This document shows positions 16,682 through 23,518 of a DNA stretch of 33,681 nt, piece after piece; within the stretch, counting starts at the first letter, position 1, and each line of letters begins with the position of its first letter. Position numbers and translations under genes: made by a program. The stretch covers positions 1 through 33,681 of IMG/VR virus record IMGVR_UViG_3300044846_002188; one strand, 5' to 3'. Below the pieces are notes generated by a model that was not told where the DNA came from, did no database searches, and worked only from the letters and a program-made list of their open reading frames with translations. This stretch comes from a virus.

Positions 16682-16690
16682 TTATCCACA
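16682..16690 (+). promoter_or_regulatory. Single DnaA-box-like sequence
   Basis: TTATCCACA, a perfect match to the bacterial DnaA-box consensus TTATNCACA, sits in the 57-base gap after the endolysin gene. A short GGCA-TTCG-TGCC hairpin follows at 16691-16702. Only one perfect copy was found, so it may be chance or a minor DnaA contact point. Confidence 0.35.
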
Positions 16691-16732
16691 GGCATTCGTG
16701 CCACAAATAAAAACAGGGAGAAGGAGAAACTA

Positions 16733-16984
16733 ATGAGCTTGGCAAAAGACTTTGCTGTTGAATCTGTTGCGCGTAGCCGTTCACAGATACAAATGATTAT
16801 TGACGCGTTATCGGGGAATGATCTTCGTGACTTTATTGAAGCGTTGAATGATAGGAACATTCCGAACGCTGCCATCGCGCGTGTTATGGAACGACGTGGC
16901 TTCAACTTAGATGCGAAACGTGTTTCTGAATATCGTCTTGGAAGTAAGAAGTATGGATTGGACGGCAAGCATGTCGCTAAGTAA
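16733..16984 (+). CDS. Small predicted DNA-binding protein
   Basis: An 83-residue protein with a strong GGAGAAGGAG before the ATG. Residues about 28-75 (LRDFIEALNDRNIPNAAIAR, VMERRGFNLDAKRVSEYRLG) resemble a helix-turn-helix in which IPNAAIARVMERRG forms the turn and recognition elements. No named family is recognised. It opens a short operon with the metallophosphoesterase, whose start overlaps its stop by 14 bases. A regulatory role is possible but unproven. Confidence 0.75.
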   Translation: MSLAKDFAVESVARSRSQIQMIIDALSGNDLRDFIEALNDRNIPNAAIARVMERRGFNLDAKRVSEYRLGSKKYGLDGKHVAK

Positions 16985-18035
16985 TGAGTTCAGCGAAGAA
17001 ATAAATGAAGTGTTGATCAAGGCTGAATTGATCAAGGCACGTCGTCAGCGTGATAGCGCACAAAATGAAGTTGTCCGCCTGACAGATCAGTTGGAGATTA
17101 CCAACCGCGCATTGTTTGTCGTTGAACAGGCAGAAAACGCGAAGTTGTCACCGCCGGTTTGGTTGTCTCCGAAAACACCGAAGAAGTCTGCTGTCACTCT
17201 TGTTGTGATGTTGTCTGATACTCATTTTGACGAAGTTGTTTTGCCGGAAGAAGTTGAAGGGTTGAATGCGTATAACCGCGAGATCGCTGTTCTTCGTTTG
17301 AACAAGTGGACAGAAAACGTTGTCAAGTTGGCACGCGATTATCTGTCTGGTGTTACTTATGATGGCATTGTGGTGTTGTTGGGTGGCGATATCTTTTCCG
17401 GCGACATTCACGAGGAGCTTGCGCAAACGAACGAGGACACAATGTTGGGATCGTTGTTGTATTGGGCGGAACAGTTGAGCGCGTCGCTTGACTTATTGGG
17501 TAATGAGTTCAAGAAAGTTCATGTTGCTTCGGTTGTGGGTAATCACGGACGTATGACGCGTAAGCCACGTATGAAGTTGCGCGCCAAAACAAACTTTGAT
17601 TGGCTGTTGGCGAAAATGATTGAACGCAATTTCAAAGACGATAAACGTTTCACATTCCAAATTCCAGAGGGTGCTGATGTTCTTGTTGAGATCTATGGTC
17701 AGGGGCATTTGATGACGCACGGTGATCAAGTTTCTGGCGGTGGCGGTATCGGTGGTATCTATCCACCTATTATGAGAATGCGTGCACGCAAGTCACAGCG
17801 TTATTTGGCGACACAAACAAATTTCAAGACGTTGTGGTTGGGGCATTGGCATCAATACATCTCAACTCCGTCAATGATTGTGAACGGATCTTTGAAGGGT
17901 GTTGATGAATACGCGTTTATCAATAACTTTTCTTTTGAGCAGCCACAGCAAGCGTTGGCTATTGTTGATCCGCAAAAAGGTATAACGATTCAAGCACCTG
18001 TCTTTTGTCAGGATCGCAAAAAAGAAGGTTGGTGA
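16971..18035 (+). CDS. Calcineurin-like metallophosphoesterase
   Basis: A 354-residue protein with an N-terminal coiled coil (about residues 8-55) and a metallophosphoesterase domain. Metal ligands are D83 and H85 in LSDTHFDE, D140 in LLGGDIFSG, N191-H192 in VVGNHGR, H250 in MTHGDQ and H292/H294 in LGHWHQ. This places it in the two-metal phosphoesterase superfamily that includes the SbcD/Mre11 nucleases. In phages such proteins are often found near replication genes; the substrate (DNA, nucleotide or other phosphoester) cannot be read from the sequence. ATG 16971 is chosen; the frame upstream lies in the previous gene. Confidence 0.9.
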   Translation: MSLSNEFSEEINEVLIKAELIKARRQRDSAQNEVVRLTDQLEITNRALFVVEQAENAKLSPPVWLSPKTPKKSAVTLVVMLSDTHFDEVVLPEEVEGLNAYNREIAVLRLNKWTENVVKLARDYLSGVTYDGIVVLLGGDIFSGDIHEELAQTNEDTMLGSLLYWAEQLSASLDLLGNEFKKVHVASVVGNHGRMTRKPRMKLRAKTNFDWLLAKMIERNFKDDKRFTFQIPEGADVLVEIYGQGHLMTHGDQVSGGGGIGGIYPPIMRMRARKSQRYLATQTNFKTLWLGHWHQYISTPSMIVNGSLKGVDEYAFINNFSFEQPQQALAIVDPQKGITIQAPVFCQDRKKEGW

Positions 18036-18037
18036 AT

Positions 18038-18298
18038 ATGCGCACGTTGTTGTTGGTTGAATGGGCTGATGCGCATGATGGCACAGAAACTTGGACAGCA
18101 ATAGATGATCTGGTTGATGATGGTGAAGTGATCATCACTTCAATTGGCATTCAACTTGATGAAGACAACGGTGGCAAAAAAGGGCACGTTGCTTTGGCGC
18201 AGTCAATTGACGGAGATCATGTGGACAATGTTTTGTATGTGCCGGTTGGCATGATCCGCAAGATGACCGCGTTGCAGTTTGATGGCGTAGCGCAATGA
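18038..18298 (+). CDS. Small acidic protein
   Basis: An 86-residue acidic protein beginning two bases after the phosphoesterase stop, with AGAAGG upstream. It appears beta-rich (RTLLLVEWADAHDG, VIITSIGIQLDED, NVLYVPVGMIRKMTAL). A recurring phage theme, a small protein with an LYVPVGMIRKM-type end, is visible, but no function is known. It is the last gene before the double hairpin region, so it probably ends a transcription unit. Confidence 0.75.
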   Translation: MRTLLLVEWADAHDGTETWTAIDDLVDDGEVIITSIGIQLDEDNGGKKGHVALAQSIDGDHVDNVLYVPVGMIRKMTALQFDGVAQ

Positions 18299-18323
18299 GC
18301 TTGCGGTAGCATCGTTGTTCCTA

Positions 18324-18360
18324 GGTCTGGTTTCGTCGTCTCCTTCTCCGTTTCCAGACC
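18324..18360 (+). other. Inverted repeat, first of two
   Basis: GGTCTGG (18324-18330) pairs with CCAGACC (18354-18360) across a 23-base pyrimidine-rich loop. It lies directly before a stronger terminator-like hairpin. The two hairpins may act together. Confidence 0.5.
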
Positions 18361-18365
18361 GGCGA

Positions 18366-18403
18366 AATGGCGCGCGCGGTTTGTTCTGTGTCGCGCCATT
18401 GCG
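18366..18403 (+). terminator. Terminator-like hairpin ending the late/middle genes
   Basis: A perfect 9-bp stem AATGGCGCG (18366-18374) / CGCGCCATT (18392-18400) with a 17-base loop, followed by GCGCTTTTAG with a short T-run. Position after 18298 and before the promoter module at 18443 suits an intrinsic terminator separating the virion/lysis block from the early block. Confidence 0.65.
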
Positions 18404-18406
18404 CTT

Positions 18407-18429
18407 TTAGAACCCTGATACTAATAGGG
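18407..18429 (+). promoter_or_regulatory. Conserved upstream element with CTAATA inverted repeat
   Basis: TTAGAA followed by CCCT-GATACTAAT-AGGG. The same arrangement, TTAGAA.CCTGA..CTAATA, recurs at 25289-25310 at almost the same distance (22-23 bases) upstream of the -35-like sequence. The flanking arms differ but remain self-complementary in each copy (CCCT/AGGG here, CCTG/CAGG there). Possible operator or activator site for the two promoters. Confidence 0.5.
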
Positions 18430-18442
18430 CTATACAAATGGT

Positions 18443-18479
18443 TTGCCTTATAGGTGGGTATCGGGCAGAATGTTCTTAT
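18443..18479 (+). promoter_or_regulatory. Promoter A of the repeated early module
   Basis: TTGCCT (18443-18448), a 17-base spacer and CAGAAT (18466-18471), followed by 8 bases before a hairpin that begins at 18480. The same layout, with the same 17-base spacer, occurs at 19574 and 25324. The predicted transcript would begin close to the hairpin and carry the genes from 18519. Confidence 0.6.
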
Positions 18480-18498
18480 CGCGGTGTAAGGAACCGCG
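18480..18498 (+). promoter_or_regulatory. 5'-leader hairpin A with GTAAGGA loop
   Basis: CGCGGT (18480-18485), loop GTAAGGA (18486-18492), ACCGCG (18493-18498): a perfect 6-bp stem. The loop is identical in three leaders while the stem bases differ. AAGGA in the loop is Shine-Dalgarno-like but is 21 bases or more from the start codon; a proper AGAAGGAG follows nearer the gene. Confidence 0.65.
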
Positions 18499-18518
18499 TT
18501 TTAGAGAAGGAGCCGGTC

Positions 18519-18884
18519 ATGGCAGAACAAACATTCAAAATACTATTCAGTGAAAGAGCACTTGATGCGATGGATCCAATATTGCAGGATCTCCGCGCCG
18601 GAAAAGATGAAGGTGATGGTTATCTTCAAGAGTTCTTGACGAAGTTGCCGAACAAGCGTCAAGCTATGAAACGCGCAAACGGATACCACACATGGGAATT
18701 GGAATTGACTTTGGAAGGCTTGCGTCACTTCGGTGAAGAAATGGCATACCGTTGGCATGAAGCAGCCGAAGCAGTTAGCGAGGGTGACACTGATCGCGTC
18801 AATGAACGAAACGCCTGCCGTCGCGCTTTGCTTGCTATCAATGAGATCATGGTTGCCAACGATCAGCCATCATGCCGGTTCTGA
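18519..18884 (+). CDS. Hypothetical protein, first gene of early block
   Basis: A 121-residue protein preceded by GAGAAGGAG at 6 bases. It is mostly helical and charged, with AEQTFKILFSERALDAMDPI, QEFLTKLPNKRQAMKRANGY and a conserved-looking NERNACRRALLAINEIM end. The frame extends upstream to 18438 through the promoter and hairpin region, which argues for the later ATG. It is the first gene after the predicted promoter A, where phages often place host-takeover proteins. No family is recognised. Confidence 0.75.
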   Translation: MAEQTFKILFSERALDAMDPILQDLRAGKDEGDGYLQEFLTKLPNKRQAMKRANGYHTWELELTLEGLRHFGEEMAYRWHEAAEAVSEGDTDRVNERNACRRALLAINEIMVANDQPSCRF

Positions 18885-18898
18885 AAGGAAGAACGTTC

Positions 18899-19036
18899 AT
18901 GGACACAATGACTGATCGCGAACATGATCTTGCGTTGAAACTTTTATCTGTTGATGGATACATTGCCTACCTGCTGGCACGTCAAGATGGCAAGAGCCAC
19001 GTGTATGCGATGCGCCAAGGCTGGTTGGCGCGATGA
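18899..19036 (+). CDS. 45-residue hypothetical protein
   Basis: A small protein beginning MDTMTDREHDLALKLL and ending YAMRQGWLAR, with AAAGGAAG upstream. Its stop overlaps the next start (ATGA), which supports it being translated. It fills the gap between two clear genes. Helical, no recognised domain. Confidence 0.65.
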   Translation: MDTMTDREHDLALKLLSVDGYIAYLLARQDGKSHVYAMRQGWLAR

Positions 19037-19392
19037 AGCCTGAACAGATGATCAAGAACGCCATGATCGCGCACGGCTCTCCGAATTGGGTGGCGTATGT
19101 GCCATCATCAGTACGCAAACAAGTACCGGCAGTTGTTATTGATGATCTCCGAAAGAGCTTCGCCGGTATCAGTGCGTCAGTCGCGAACAAGCGAGACACG
19201 AAGCATGATCTCATTGACCGGTGGTGTGTTGAAAACGTTTTCGCAATAGTGACGTTGGCAGAATTGGCACAGATAGGTAATTGCTCAAAAGAGTTTGTCC
19301 GGCAAAAAACTATTGACCGTTCTGACATCTTTCGTCGTGTATCGCGATCATCGTATGAGATACGCGATCCCAAAGAAGATAGGCAACGTTAG
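19033..19392 (+). CDS. Hypothetical protein with possible HTH
   Basis: A 119-residue protein. The C-terminal half (VTLAELAQIGNCSKEFVRQK, then IFRRVSRSSYEI) resembles a helix-turn-helix segment, and the N-terminal half has a helical MKPEQMIKNAMIAHGSP and the motif VRKQVPAVVIDDLRKSFAG. The protein is basic overall, compatible with nucleic-acid binding. Translational coupling to both neighbours is visible. No named family. Confidence 0.7.
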   Translation: MKPEQMIKNAMIAHGSPNWVAYVPSSVRKQVPAVVIDDLRKSFAGISASVANKRDTKHDLIDRWCVENVFAIVTLAELAQIGNCSKEFVRQKTIDRSDIFRRVSRSSYEIRDPKEDRQR

Positions 19393-19598
19393 TGGTTTGG
19401 GTAGTAGTTCGGCGCAAACCGTTTGGAGATGATCAGCCGGTACAGGTTTGGGTGATGGCACGATACGGATCATTGTGGGAAGCAGAAAGAGCTTGCAAAA
19501 TGTTCCGCGATGCGCACCCAACAAAGATGGTTGGCGAAGCAACATTCACTGTTGAGTTGCTACAAAAATATTATTGCCAACAAGCCGTTGGTGGATAA
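19392..19598 (+). CDS. Small hypothetical protein
   Basis: A 68-residue protein with a GTG start overlapping the preceding TAG by one base and AGG 9 bases upstream. It has a beta-strand-rich start (VWVVVRRKPFGDDQPVQVWV) and a helix (WEAERACKMFRDAHP), a pattern seen in small phage proteins of unknown role. Promoter B overlaps its last codons. Confidence 0.65.
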   Translation: MVWVVVRRKPFGDDQPVQVWVMARYGSLWEAERACKMFRDAHPTKMVGEATFTVELLQKYYCQQAVGG

Positions 19599-19610
19599 GA
19601 ATAAAACAAT
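19574..19610 (+). promoter_or_regulatory. Promoter B of the repeated early module
   Basis: TTGCCA (19574-19579), a 17-base spacer, AAGAAT (19597-19602), then 8 bases to the hairpin module. It matches the geometry of promoters A and C exactly in the spacer, but lacks the upstream CTAATA element. It overlaps the 3' end of the preceding gene and would drive genes from 19644. Confidence 0.6.
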
Positions 19611-19611
19611 A

Positions 19612-19628
19612 CCGGCGTAAGGAACCGG
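19612..19628 (+). promoter_or_regulatory. 5'-leader hairpin B with GTAAGGA loop
   Basis: CCGG (19612-19615), C, GTAAGGA (19617-19623), A, CCGG (19625-19628). The same 19 bases, ACCGGCGTAAGGAACCGGA, recur in leader C. AGAGAAGGAA follows before the ATG at 19644. Confidence 0.65.
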
Positions 19629-19643
19629 AGAAAAGAGAAGGAA

Positions 19644-19895
19644 ATGACAAAGAAAACATACATTGAATTAGCGAAGCAGTTTGGAATACTGATCGCTGAC
19701 CAACATGGCGTAACAGAGCCGTCAATCTGGCGCGTCATGGACGTGCTGTGCGAAGCGTTGAAGCAAGACAACAGCGCGTTTGACAAGGAACGTTTCATTG
19801 AAGCGATCAAAGCGTCACGCGATAAGACAGCGAAGCGTTATGACGATGCTGCATTGCAGAATCTGACGAACATGATCGTATTGGGGAATGGCTGA
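19644..19895 (+). CDS. Hypothetical helical protein
   Basis: An 83-residue protein preceded by AGAGAAGGAA and leader hairpin B. It is mainly helical: YIELAKQFGILIADQHG, WRVMDVLCEALKQDN, RFIEAIKASRDKTAKRYDD. It looks like a small helical domain but no family is recognised. The next gene starts in a TGATG overlap. Confidence 0.7.
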   Translation: MTKKTYIELAKQFGILIADQHGVTEPSIWRVMDVLCEALKQDNSAFDKERFIEAIKASRDKTAKRYDDAALQNLTNMIVLGNG

Positions 19896-20149
19896 TGAAC
19901 ATAGTGACATACAAATTTGCTTATTGGATTATCGCTTTGCTGAATCGTCATGGGCATCACGCACCAATGTTTATCTTGAAAGCATTTGACAAAGTTTGGT
20001 TGTATGAGCGTGACGTGATTCCATTGTTGAATCAACATTTGATAACGGCAGATCAGTTTGACGTATTAGTAGATCGCCGGATTGCCCTGTGTGGCGCAAT
20101 TGAACGAAAGATCTGTGGCGCGTTGGAACGGAAGTGGGCTGGCAAATGA
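19895..20149 (+). CDS. Hypothetical protein
   Basis: An 84-residue protein with an amphipathic N-terminal segment (YKFAYWIIALLNRHGHH) and a helical C-terminus (DQFDVLVDRRIALCGAIERK). It overlaps both neighbours (TGATG before, ATGA after), which supports translation. The hydrophobic N-terminus is too interrupted by polar residues for a clear membrane call. Function unknown. Confidence 0.65.
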   Translation: MNIVTYKFAYWIIALLNRHGHHAPMFILKAFDKVWLYERDVIPLLNQHLITADQFDVLVDRRIALCGAIERKICGALERKWAGK

Positions 20150-20316
20150 AAATAGTACGCCTACCTGATCACCCAACGTTCTTTGAAGTGTTGGAAAGGG
20201 AAGATCTATACGCACTGTTGCGGAACCGCGACACACAAGAGGAATTCGTTGTGTCTGAAAGAACGTTCAGATCATTTATACCAGTGACACACCCATGTAT
20301 TAGAAAGGAACTGTGA
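20146..20316 (+). CDS. Small hypothetical protein
   Basis: A 56-residue protein starting in ATGA overlap. The sequence MKIVRLPDHPTFFEVLERED, then YALLRNRDTQEEFVVSERTF, suggests a small beta-sheet fold. An in-frame ATG four codons earlier lies inside the previous gene. No family recognised. Confidence 0.65.
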   Translation: MKIVRLPDHPTFFEVLEREDLYALLRNRDTQEEFVVSERTFRSFIPVTHPCIRKEL

Positions 20317-20633
20317 TGAATAAACAGAAAGCATCAAACATACTGACATTGAAGGGTGACGAACCGGCACTCAAACAGTTCGCGCGTGGCTTGTATGAGC
20401 TTTACGATATTGACCGCGATGGCGAAGATTGGTGGACTGCATATCAGTTCAGCGATGGATCATACGCAGACATAAATATCTACGCAAACGATAATGAGCC
20501 ATTCACAATGCGCACAATAACAATTCGTGCTTACGCAGTAGATGATGACGGAATGATGATTACCGGAGACAACGTACTGCTTCTCACAAAACGGATCGCA
20601 AACAAAAACATGGAAGGAATGGAATGCGACTAA
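20316..20633 (+). CDS. Hypothetical acidic protein
   Basis: A 105-residue acidic protein with GAAAGGAA upstream. It begins MNKQKASNILTLKGDEPA and contains LYELYDIDRDGEDWWTAYQF, a run of beta strands (YADINIYANDNEP, MRTITIRAYAVDDDG) and NKNMEGMECD at the end. A GTG one codon earlier is an alternative start. It overlaps the exonuclease gene by 10 bases. Possibly an accessory to recombination because of its position, but nothing more can be said. Confidence 0.7.
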   Translation: MNKQKASNILTLKGDEPALKQFARGLYELYDIDRDGEDWWTAYQFSDGSYADINIYANDNEPFTMRTITIRAYAVDDDGMMITGDNVLLLTKRIANKNMEGMECD

Positions 20634-21571
20634 TACAAAAACCCGAACACGGCACCCTTGAATGGTTGGTTGGCAGACAGAAAGACGAAAACGGCAAAGT
20701 GCTGTTGGGTGGTTCTGATGCTCCGGCTCTTATGGGTGCTTCACAATTCAAAACACGTGGCGATCTATACGTGGACAAGATAACAGCACCGGTGGTGGAC
20801 ACATCATTCAACATGGCATTCCATCGCGGAAACGTTGTTGAGCCTGTCCTTGTGGCGGAAGCATCGCGCATACTCGGTATCTCATTGCTTACGCCGGATC
20901 TGATGTACCGCGAAGGTAGATGGAACATCAACAGTGATGGCGTGGACAATGCCGAATCGCCAACCGTGAACATTGAATGCAAAACAACGACGCGATATAC
21001 CGTAACTGATTCTGATGATCTACCTATTGAATGGCGTTGGCAAGGCTACGCACAGATGGCAGTGATGAACGTACCGGTATTCTTTTCGGTGCTTGATGCG
21101 CGACAGAATCTATCTGTTGTTGAATTACCGAGAGACAACATGATGATTGACTTGTTGCTTCAAGAGTCCGAAGTGTTTTGTGACGCGGTTGAAAGCAACA
21201 CTGGCATTATGGAATACCTTGATCAGTTCACTGCTGACCAGATTGCGCGTCTGATTGACTGCAATGAAACATCTGTTGAATTACCTAGTGAAGCAGAAAC
21301 TTGGCTGACGATGTTGGACGAAGCTCGTTACAACAAGAAAGAAGCAGAAGATGCAGAACGCGAAGCGAAAGACGCGTTGGCGCGTTTGTTGTTGGGAAAT
21401 GAAATTGGTTTGTTCAGGGGCAAGCAAGTTGTGACGTGGAAAGAGCAGGCAGGGAAAACATCTATTGACCTTGCCGGTTTGCGCGCTGCACACCCAGAGA
21501 TCGTCGCTCAATATGAGCGCGCAGGTAGTCCGTATCGTGTGATGCGGATTGTAAAAAAGAAGGAGAAATAA
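20624..21571 (+). CDS. YqaJ-type viral recombinase exonuclease
   Basis: A 315-residue PD-(D/E)XK exonuclease of the lambda-exo/YqaJ family, expected to resect double-stranded DNA ends for recombination. Visible elements: LGGSDAPALMGASQF (about 28-42), the acidic residue in GNVVEP (E73), NSDG (D105), the catalytic core IECKT (E118, K120) and WQGYAQMAVM (Q144). The C-terminal third is a charged helical region (NKKEAEDAEREAKDALARLL), common in this family. AAGGAA lies just before the ATG. The next gene, two bases downstream, is the annealing partner. Confidence 0.9.
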   Translation: MRLIQKPEHGTLEWLVGRQKDENGKVLLGGSDAPALMGASQFKTRGDLYVDKITAPVVDTSFNMAFHRGNVVEPVLVAEASRILGISLLTPDLMYREGRWNINSDGVDNAESPTVNIECKTTTRYTVTDSDDLPIEWRWQGYAQMAVMNVPVFFSVLDARQNLSVVELPRDNMMIDLLLQESEVFCDAVESNTGIMEYLDQFTADQIARLIDCNETSVELPSEAETWLTMLDEARYNKKEAEDAEREAKDALARLLLGNEIGLFRGKQVVTWKEQAGKTSIDLAGLRAAHPEIVAQYERAGSPYRVMRIVKKKEK

Positions 21572-21572
21572 A

Positions 21573-22160
21573 ATGAGGTTTGACTTATCTCAATACGCAA
21601 CCGTTGAAGAAAGGTTGGTCAAGTTTTGGCAGGATCACCCAGACGGTGCGATCATTACCGAAATTGCCCACCGAGAAGGAGACACGATCATTTTCAAAGC
21701 GTACATTTACTTTGAACGTGGCGGTGAACTTGTCTCAACTGGTTTTGCCGAAGAAGTAAAAGATGCCTCGCCGGTAAATAAAACTTCCTACGTGGAAAAT
21801 GCAGAAACGTCTTCAATTGGACGCGGACTCGCAAACGCAAATTATGCGATGAAGAAAAGACCAAGCCGTGAAGAAATGCAGAAAGCAGAACGACGCGCGA
21901 ATACAACAACGGCAACCACCGTTACGAACATCGTTTCCAAAACAACAACAGATCCGGAAGCACCTATTGTCGCGTTGATTACGCCACAGCAACGTGAAAC
22001 TATGGGCAAGTTGGCAAAGGAAACCGGACGCAATAAAGGTTTCATGAAATGGGCATCACAAGAGCTTGGGCGCGAGATCGCTAAGGTTGATGACATGACG
22101 CGCATTGAAGCGACAACGTTGATTGGTCTGTTGATCCGCATAAAGGCAGACCAACAATGA
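21573..22160 (+). CDS. Single-strand annealing-type recombination protein
   Basis: A 195-residue protein. The N-terminal domain has VSTGFAEEVKDASPVNKTSY and VENAETSSIGRGLANANYA, followed by KKRPSREEM. This pattern (ENAETSAIGRALA) marks an ERF/Rad52-like annealing or ssDNA-binding family found next to YqaJ exonucleases in phages. The C-terminal part (residues about 135-195), after a threonine-rich linker, is helical (RETMGKLAKETGRNKGFMKW) and may bind DNA. AAGAAGGAG precedes the start. Family assignment is by motif and context. Confidence 0.8.
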   Translation: MRFDLSQYATVEERLVKFWQDHPDGAIITEIAHREGDTIIFKAYIYFERGGELVSTGFAEEVKDASPVNKTSYVENAETSSIGRGLANANYAMKKRPSREEMQKAERRANTTTATTVTNIVSKTTTDPEAPIVALITPQQRETMGKLAKETGRNKGFMKWASQELGREIAKVDDMTRIEATTLIGLLIRIKADQQ

Positions 22161-22264
22161 ATGATGTGATTGAAGATGAAGTGTGTTGCACTTGTCCATG
22201 TGGCGTGTGGTATTCCGAACTGTGCGATTATTGCGTAACCGAAGATCAGGAAGAATTAGCATGA
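22157..22264 (+). CDS. 35-residue cysteine-rich protein
   Basis: A very small protein, MNDVIEDEVCCTCPCG followed by VWYSELCDYCVTEDQ. Six cysteines in CC-x-C-x-C and C-x2-C arrangement suggest a zinc-binding knuckle. It overlaps the previous gene by ATGA and the next by ATGA, which is good support for such a short gene. Function unknown. Confidence 0.65.
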   Translation: MNDVIEDEVCCTCPCGVWYSELCDYCVTEDQEELA

Positions 22265-22488
22265 AAGATCTACCACTGCATTGCATCTGTGGTTATCAAG
22301 CAATGATCAACCGGTTGAAAACAGATCTGGAAATAACAGAACGTCGTCTGCAACAAGCAGTCAATAATCTGGAACATTCCATTACTGATAACTATGCACT
22401 AAGAAACAAACTTGGTGAAGAAAAGAAAACCAGAACAGCCATTGAGCACGCATTGGCGAACGCACTGAAAAAGATAGAAGGACAATGA
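22261..22488 (+). CDS. Coiled-coil protein with N-terminal cysteine pair
   Basis: A 75-residue protein. It starts MKDLPLHCICGYQAM, with a C-x-C pair, and continues as a long charged heptad helix (TDLEITERRLQQAVNNLEHS, NKLGEEKKTRTAIEHALANA). The start at 22261 is inside the preceding stop overlap, and the frame upstream lies in the cysteine-rich gene. Unknown role. Confidence 0.65.
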   Translation: MKDLPLHCICGYQAMINRLKTDLEITERRLQQAVNNLEHSITDNYALRNKLGEEKKTRTAIEHALANALKKIEGQ

Positions 22489-22700
22489 GCATGGAACAAG
22501 AGATAAAAACAATAGAAATATCTGATAGCCATCTATACAAGGTGACGTTGGTTGTGGCGATACCAAACTACTCAACAACGTTCGCTAACGAATACAACGT
22601 GAGCGCGCTAGATATTATCCTTGACATTATTGGCAATGAACCAGAGATGGAAGTGCTTGACGCTAAGGAAATCAAATTGGGATTGGTGGAAATACAATGA
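22485..22700 (+). CDS. Hypothetical protein
   Basis: A 71-residue acidic protein in ATGA overlap at both ends. It shows a beta-strand start (HLYKVTLVVAIPNYSTTF) and a helical middle (NVSALDIILDIIGNEPEM). It resembles small phage proteins that carry a short alpha/beta domain, but I recognise no family. Confidence 0.65.
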   Translation: MSMEQEIKTIEISDSHLYKVTLVVAIPNYSTTFANEYNVSALDIILDIIGNEPEMEVLDAKEIKLGLVEIQ

Positions 22701-23086
22701 GCGAACAACTGGCACTGTTCACAGCAGCGCGCAACACGGATCCGGAAACATCGCAAGTGAATCGTGACGCGTTCATAAAGAAAACAAGTCAGCGTGACAT
22801 GATCCTCATGACATACAAGCGACATTATGAAAGCAAGTTGCTTTGCTTTTCTGATGGCACAGATGGCGCGCAAGGTTTGACCGACGAAGAAGCCGGTAAG
22901 GGAACATCTTGGTTGAACGCCAACATGTATGAGTATCGGATCTGTTATTGGAAACGTTGTTCTGAATTGCGCAAGCTCGGTTTCATTGAACCGACAGGTG
23001 AAACACGTTTGAGTTCTGCCGGTCAGCCACAACAGGTTTGTAAGATCACTGTTGAAGGCAGACGCTATGTTTCAACTCAACTATAA
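22697..23086 (+). CDS. Winged-helix-like DNA-binding protein
   Basis: A 129-residue protein. It begins with the common phage signature ARNTDPETSQVNRDAF, then QRDMILMTYKRH, GLTDEEAG, and YWKRCSELRKLGFIEPTGET, a winged helix in which the last segment is the wing following the recognition helix. Such proteins are frequent in actinophage and other phage early regions. It probably binds DNA, as regulator or replication accessory; the target is unknown. The next gene begins 20 bases before its stop. Confidence 0.75.
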   Translation: MSEQLALFTAARNTDPETSQVNRDAFIKKTSQRDMILMTYKRHYESKLLCFSDGTDGAQGLTDEEAGKGTSWLNANMYEYRICYWKRCSELRKLGFIEPTGETRLSSAGQPQQVCKITVEGRRYVSTQL

Positions 23087-23342
23087 AGAGTTTGTCTATG
23101 AGGCTTGGCGTGATCGCGCGGTTTGTGTCGGCATAGATAGCAGAGTGTTCTTTCCGGAAATGATCTCGTCAGATAAAGTTTGGATACGCGCGCGTGAATA
23201 TTGTGACTCGTGTCCGGTGAGAAATGATTGTTTGGAATCCGCATTGCGCTACGAAGATCTTGAAGATAAATGGGGAATGTTCGGTGGGCATACGCCACAC
23301 GAAAGAGCTTCCATACGGCATGAGCGAAGGAAATTCCGGTGA
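23067..23342 (+). CDS. WhiB-family iron-sulfur regulator
   Basis: A 91-residue protein with the WhiB arrangement: AWRDRAVC (C20), an FFPE segment, YCDSCPVRNDC (C46, C49, C55, spaced C-x2-C-x5-C), then DKWGMFGGHTPHER with the G[VIM][WF]GG turn and a basic C-terminal tail (RHERRKFR) for DNA contact. WhiB proteins carry a 4Fe-4S cluster, bind the principal sigma factor and occur essentially only in Actinobacteria and their phages, so this gene is the best host marker. ATG 23067 gives the natural length; the frame upstream lies within the preceding gene. Phage WhiB proteins can interfere with host WhiB function. Confidence 0.93.
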   Translation: MFQLNYKEFVYEAWRDRAVCVGIDSRVFFPEMISSDKVWIRAREYCDSCPVRNDCLESALRYEDLEDKWGMFGGHTPHERASIRHERRKFR

Positions 23343-23518
23343 AGATGGTAGTTCCCCAGACAATTGAGGAATGTTTGGTGGCGTTTGGTTTGAAAGAACA
23401 GGACGATGAAGTTGAAGTGATTATGTCTGTCAATTTGATGGCAGATATTTGCACACGCTTGATACGCGTTGAGGATCTAGTTATTTGGGATATAGAAATA
23501 GAAGAAGATGATGAATGA
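23339..23518 (+). CDS. Small acidic hypothetical protein
   Basis: A 59-residue acidic protein starting at GTG in overlap with the WhiB stop, with GAAGGAAA upstream; ATG 23345 is an alternative. It contains QTIEECLVAFGLKEQDDEVE and an extremely acidic end (WDIEIEEDDE). Highly acidic small phage proteins can mimic DNA or bind basic host proteins, but there is no specific evidence here. Confidence 0.6.
   Translation: MKMVVPQTIEECLVAFGLKEQDDEVEVIMSVNLMADICTRLIRVEDLVIWDIEIEEDDE

Noticed and set aside
16691-16702. GGCA-TTCG-TGCC hairpin as terminator after the endolysin
   Set aside because: The stem has only 4 bp and no T-run follows; it is too weak to call as a terminator.
18486-18492. GTAAGGA loops as the actual ribosome binding sites
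   Set aside because: Each is more than 20 bases from the start codon and is followed by a much better placed AGAAGGA sequence.
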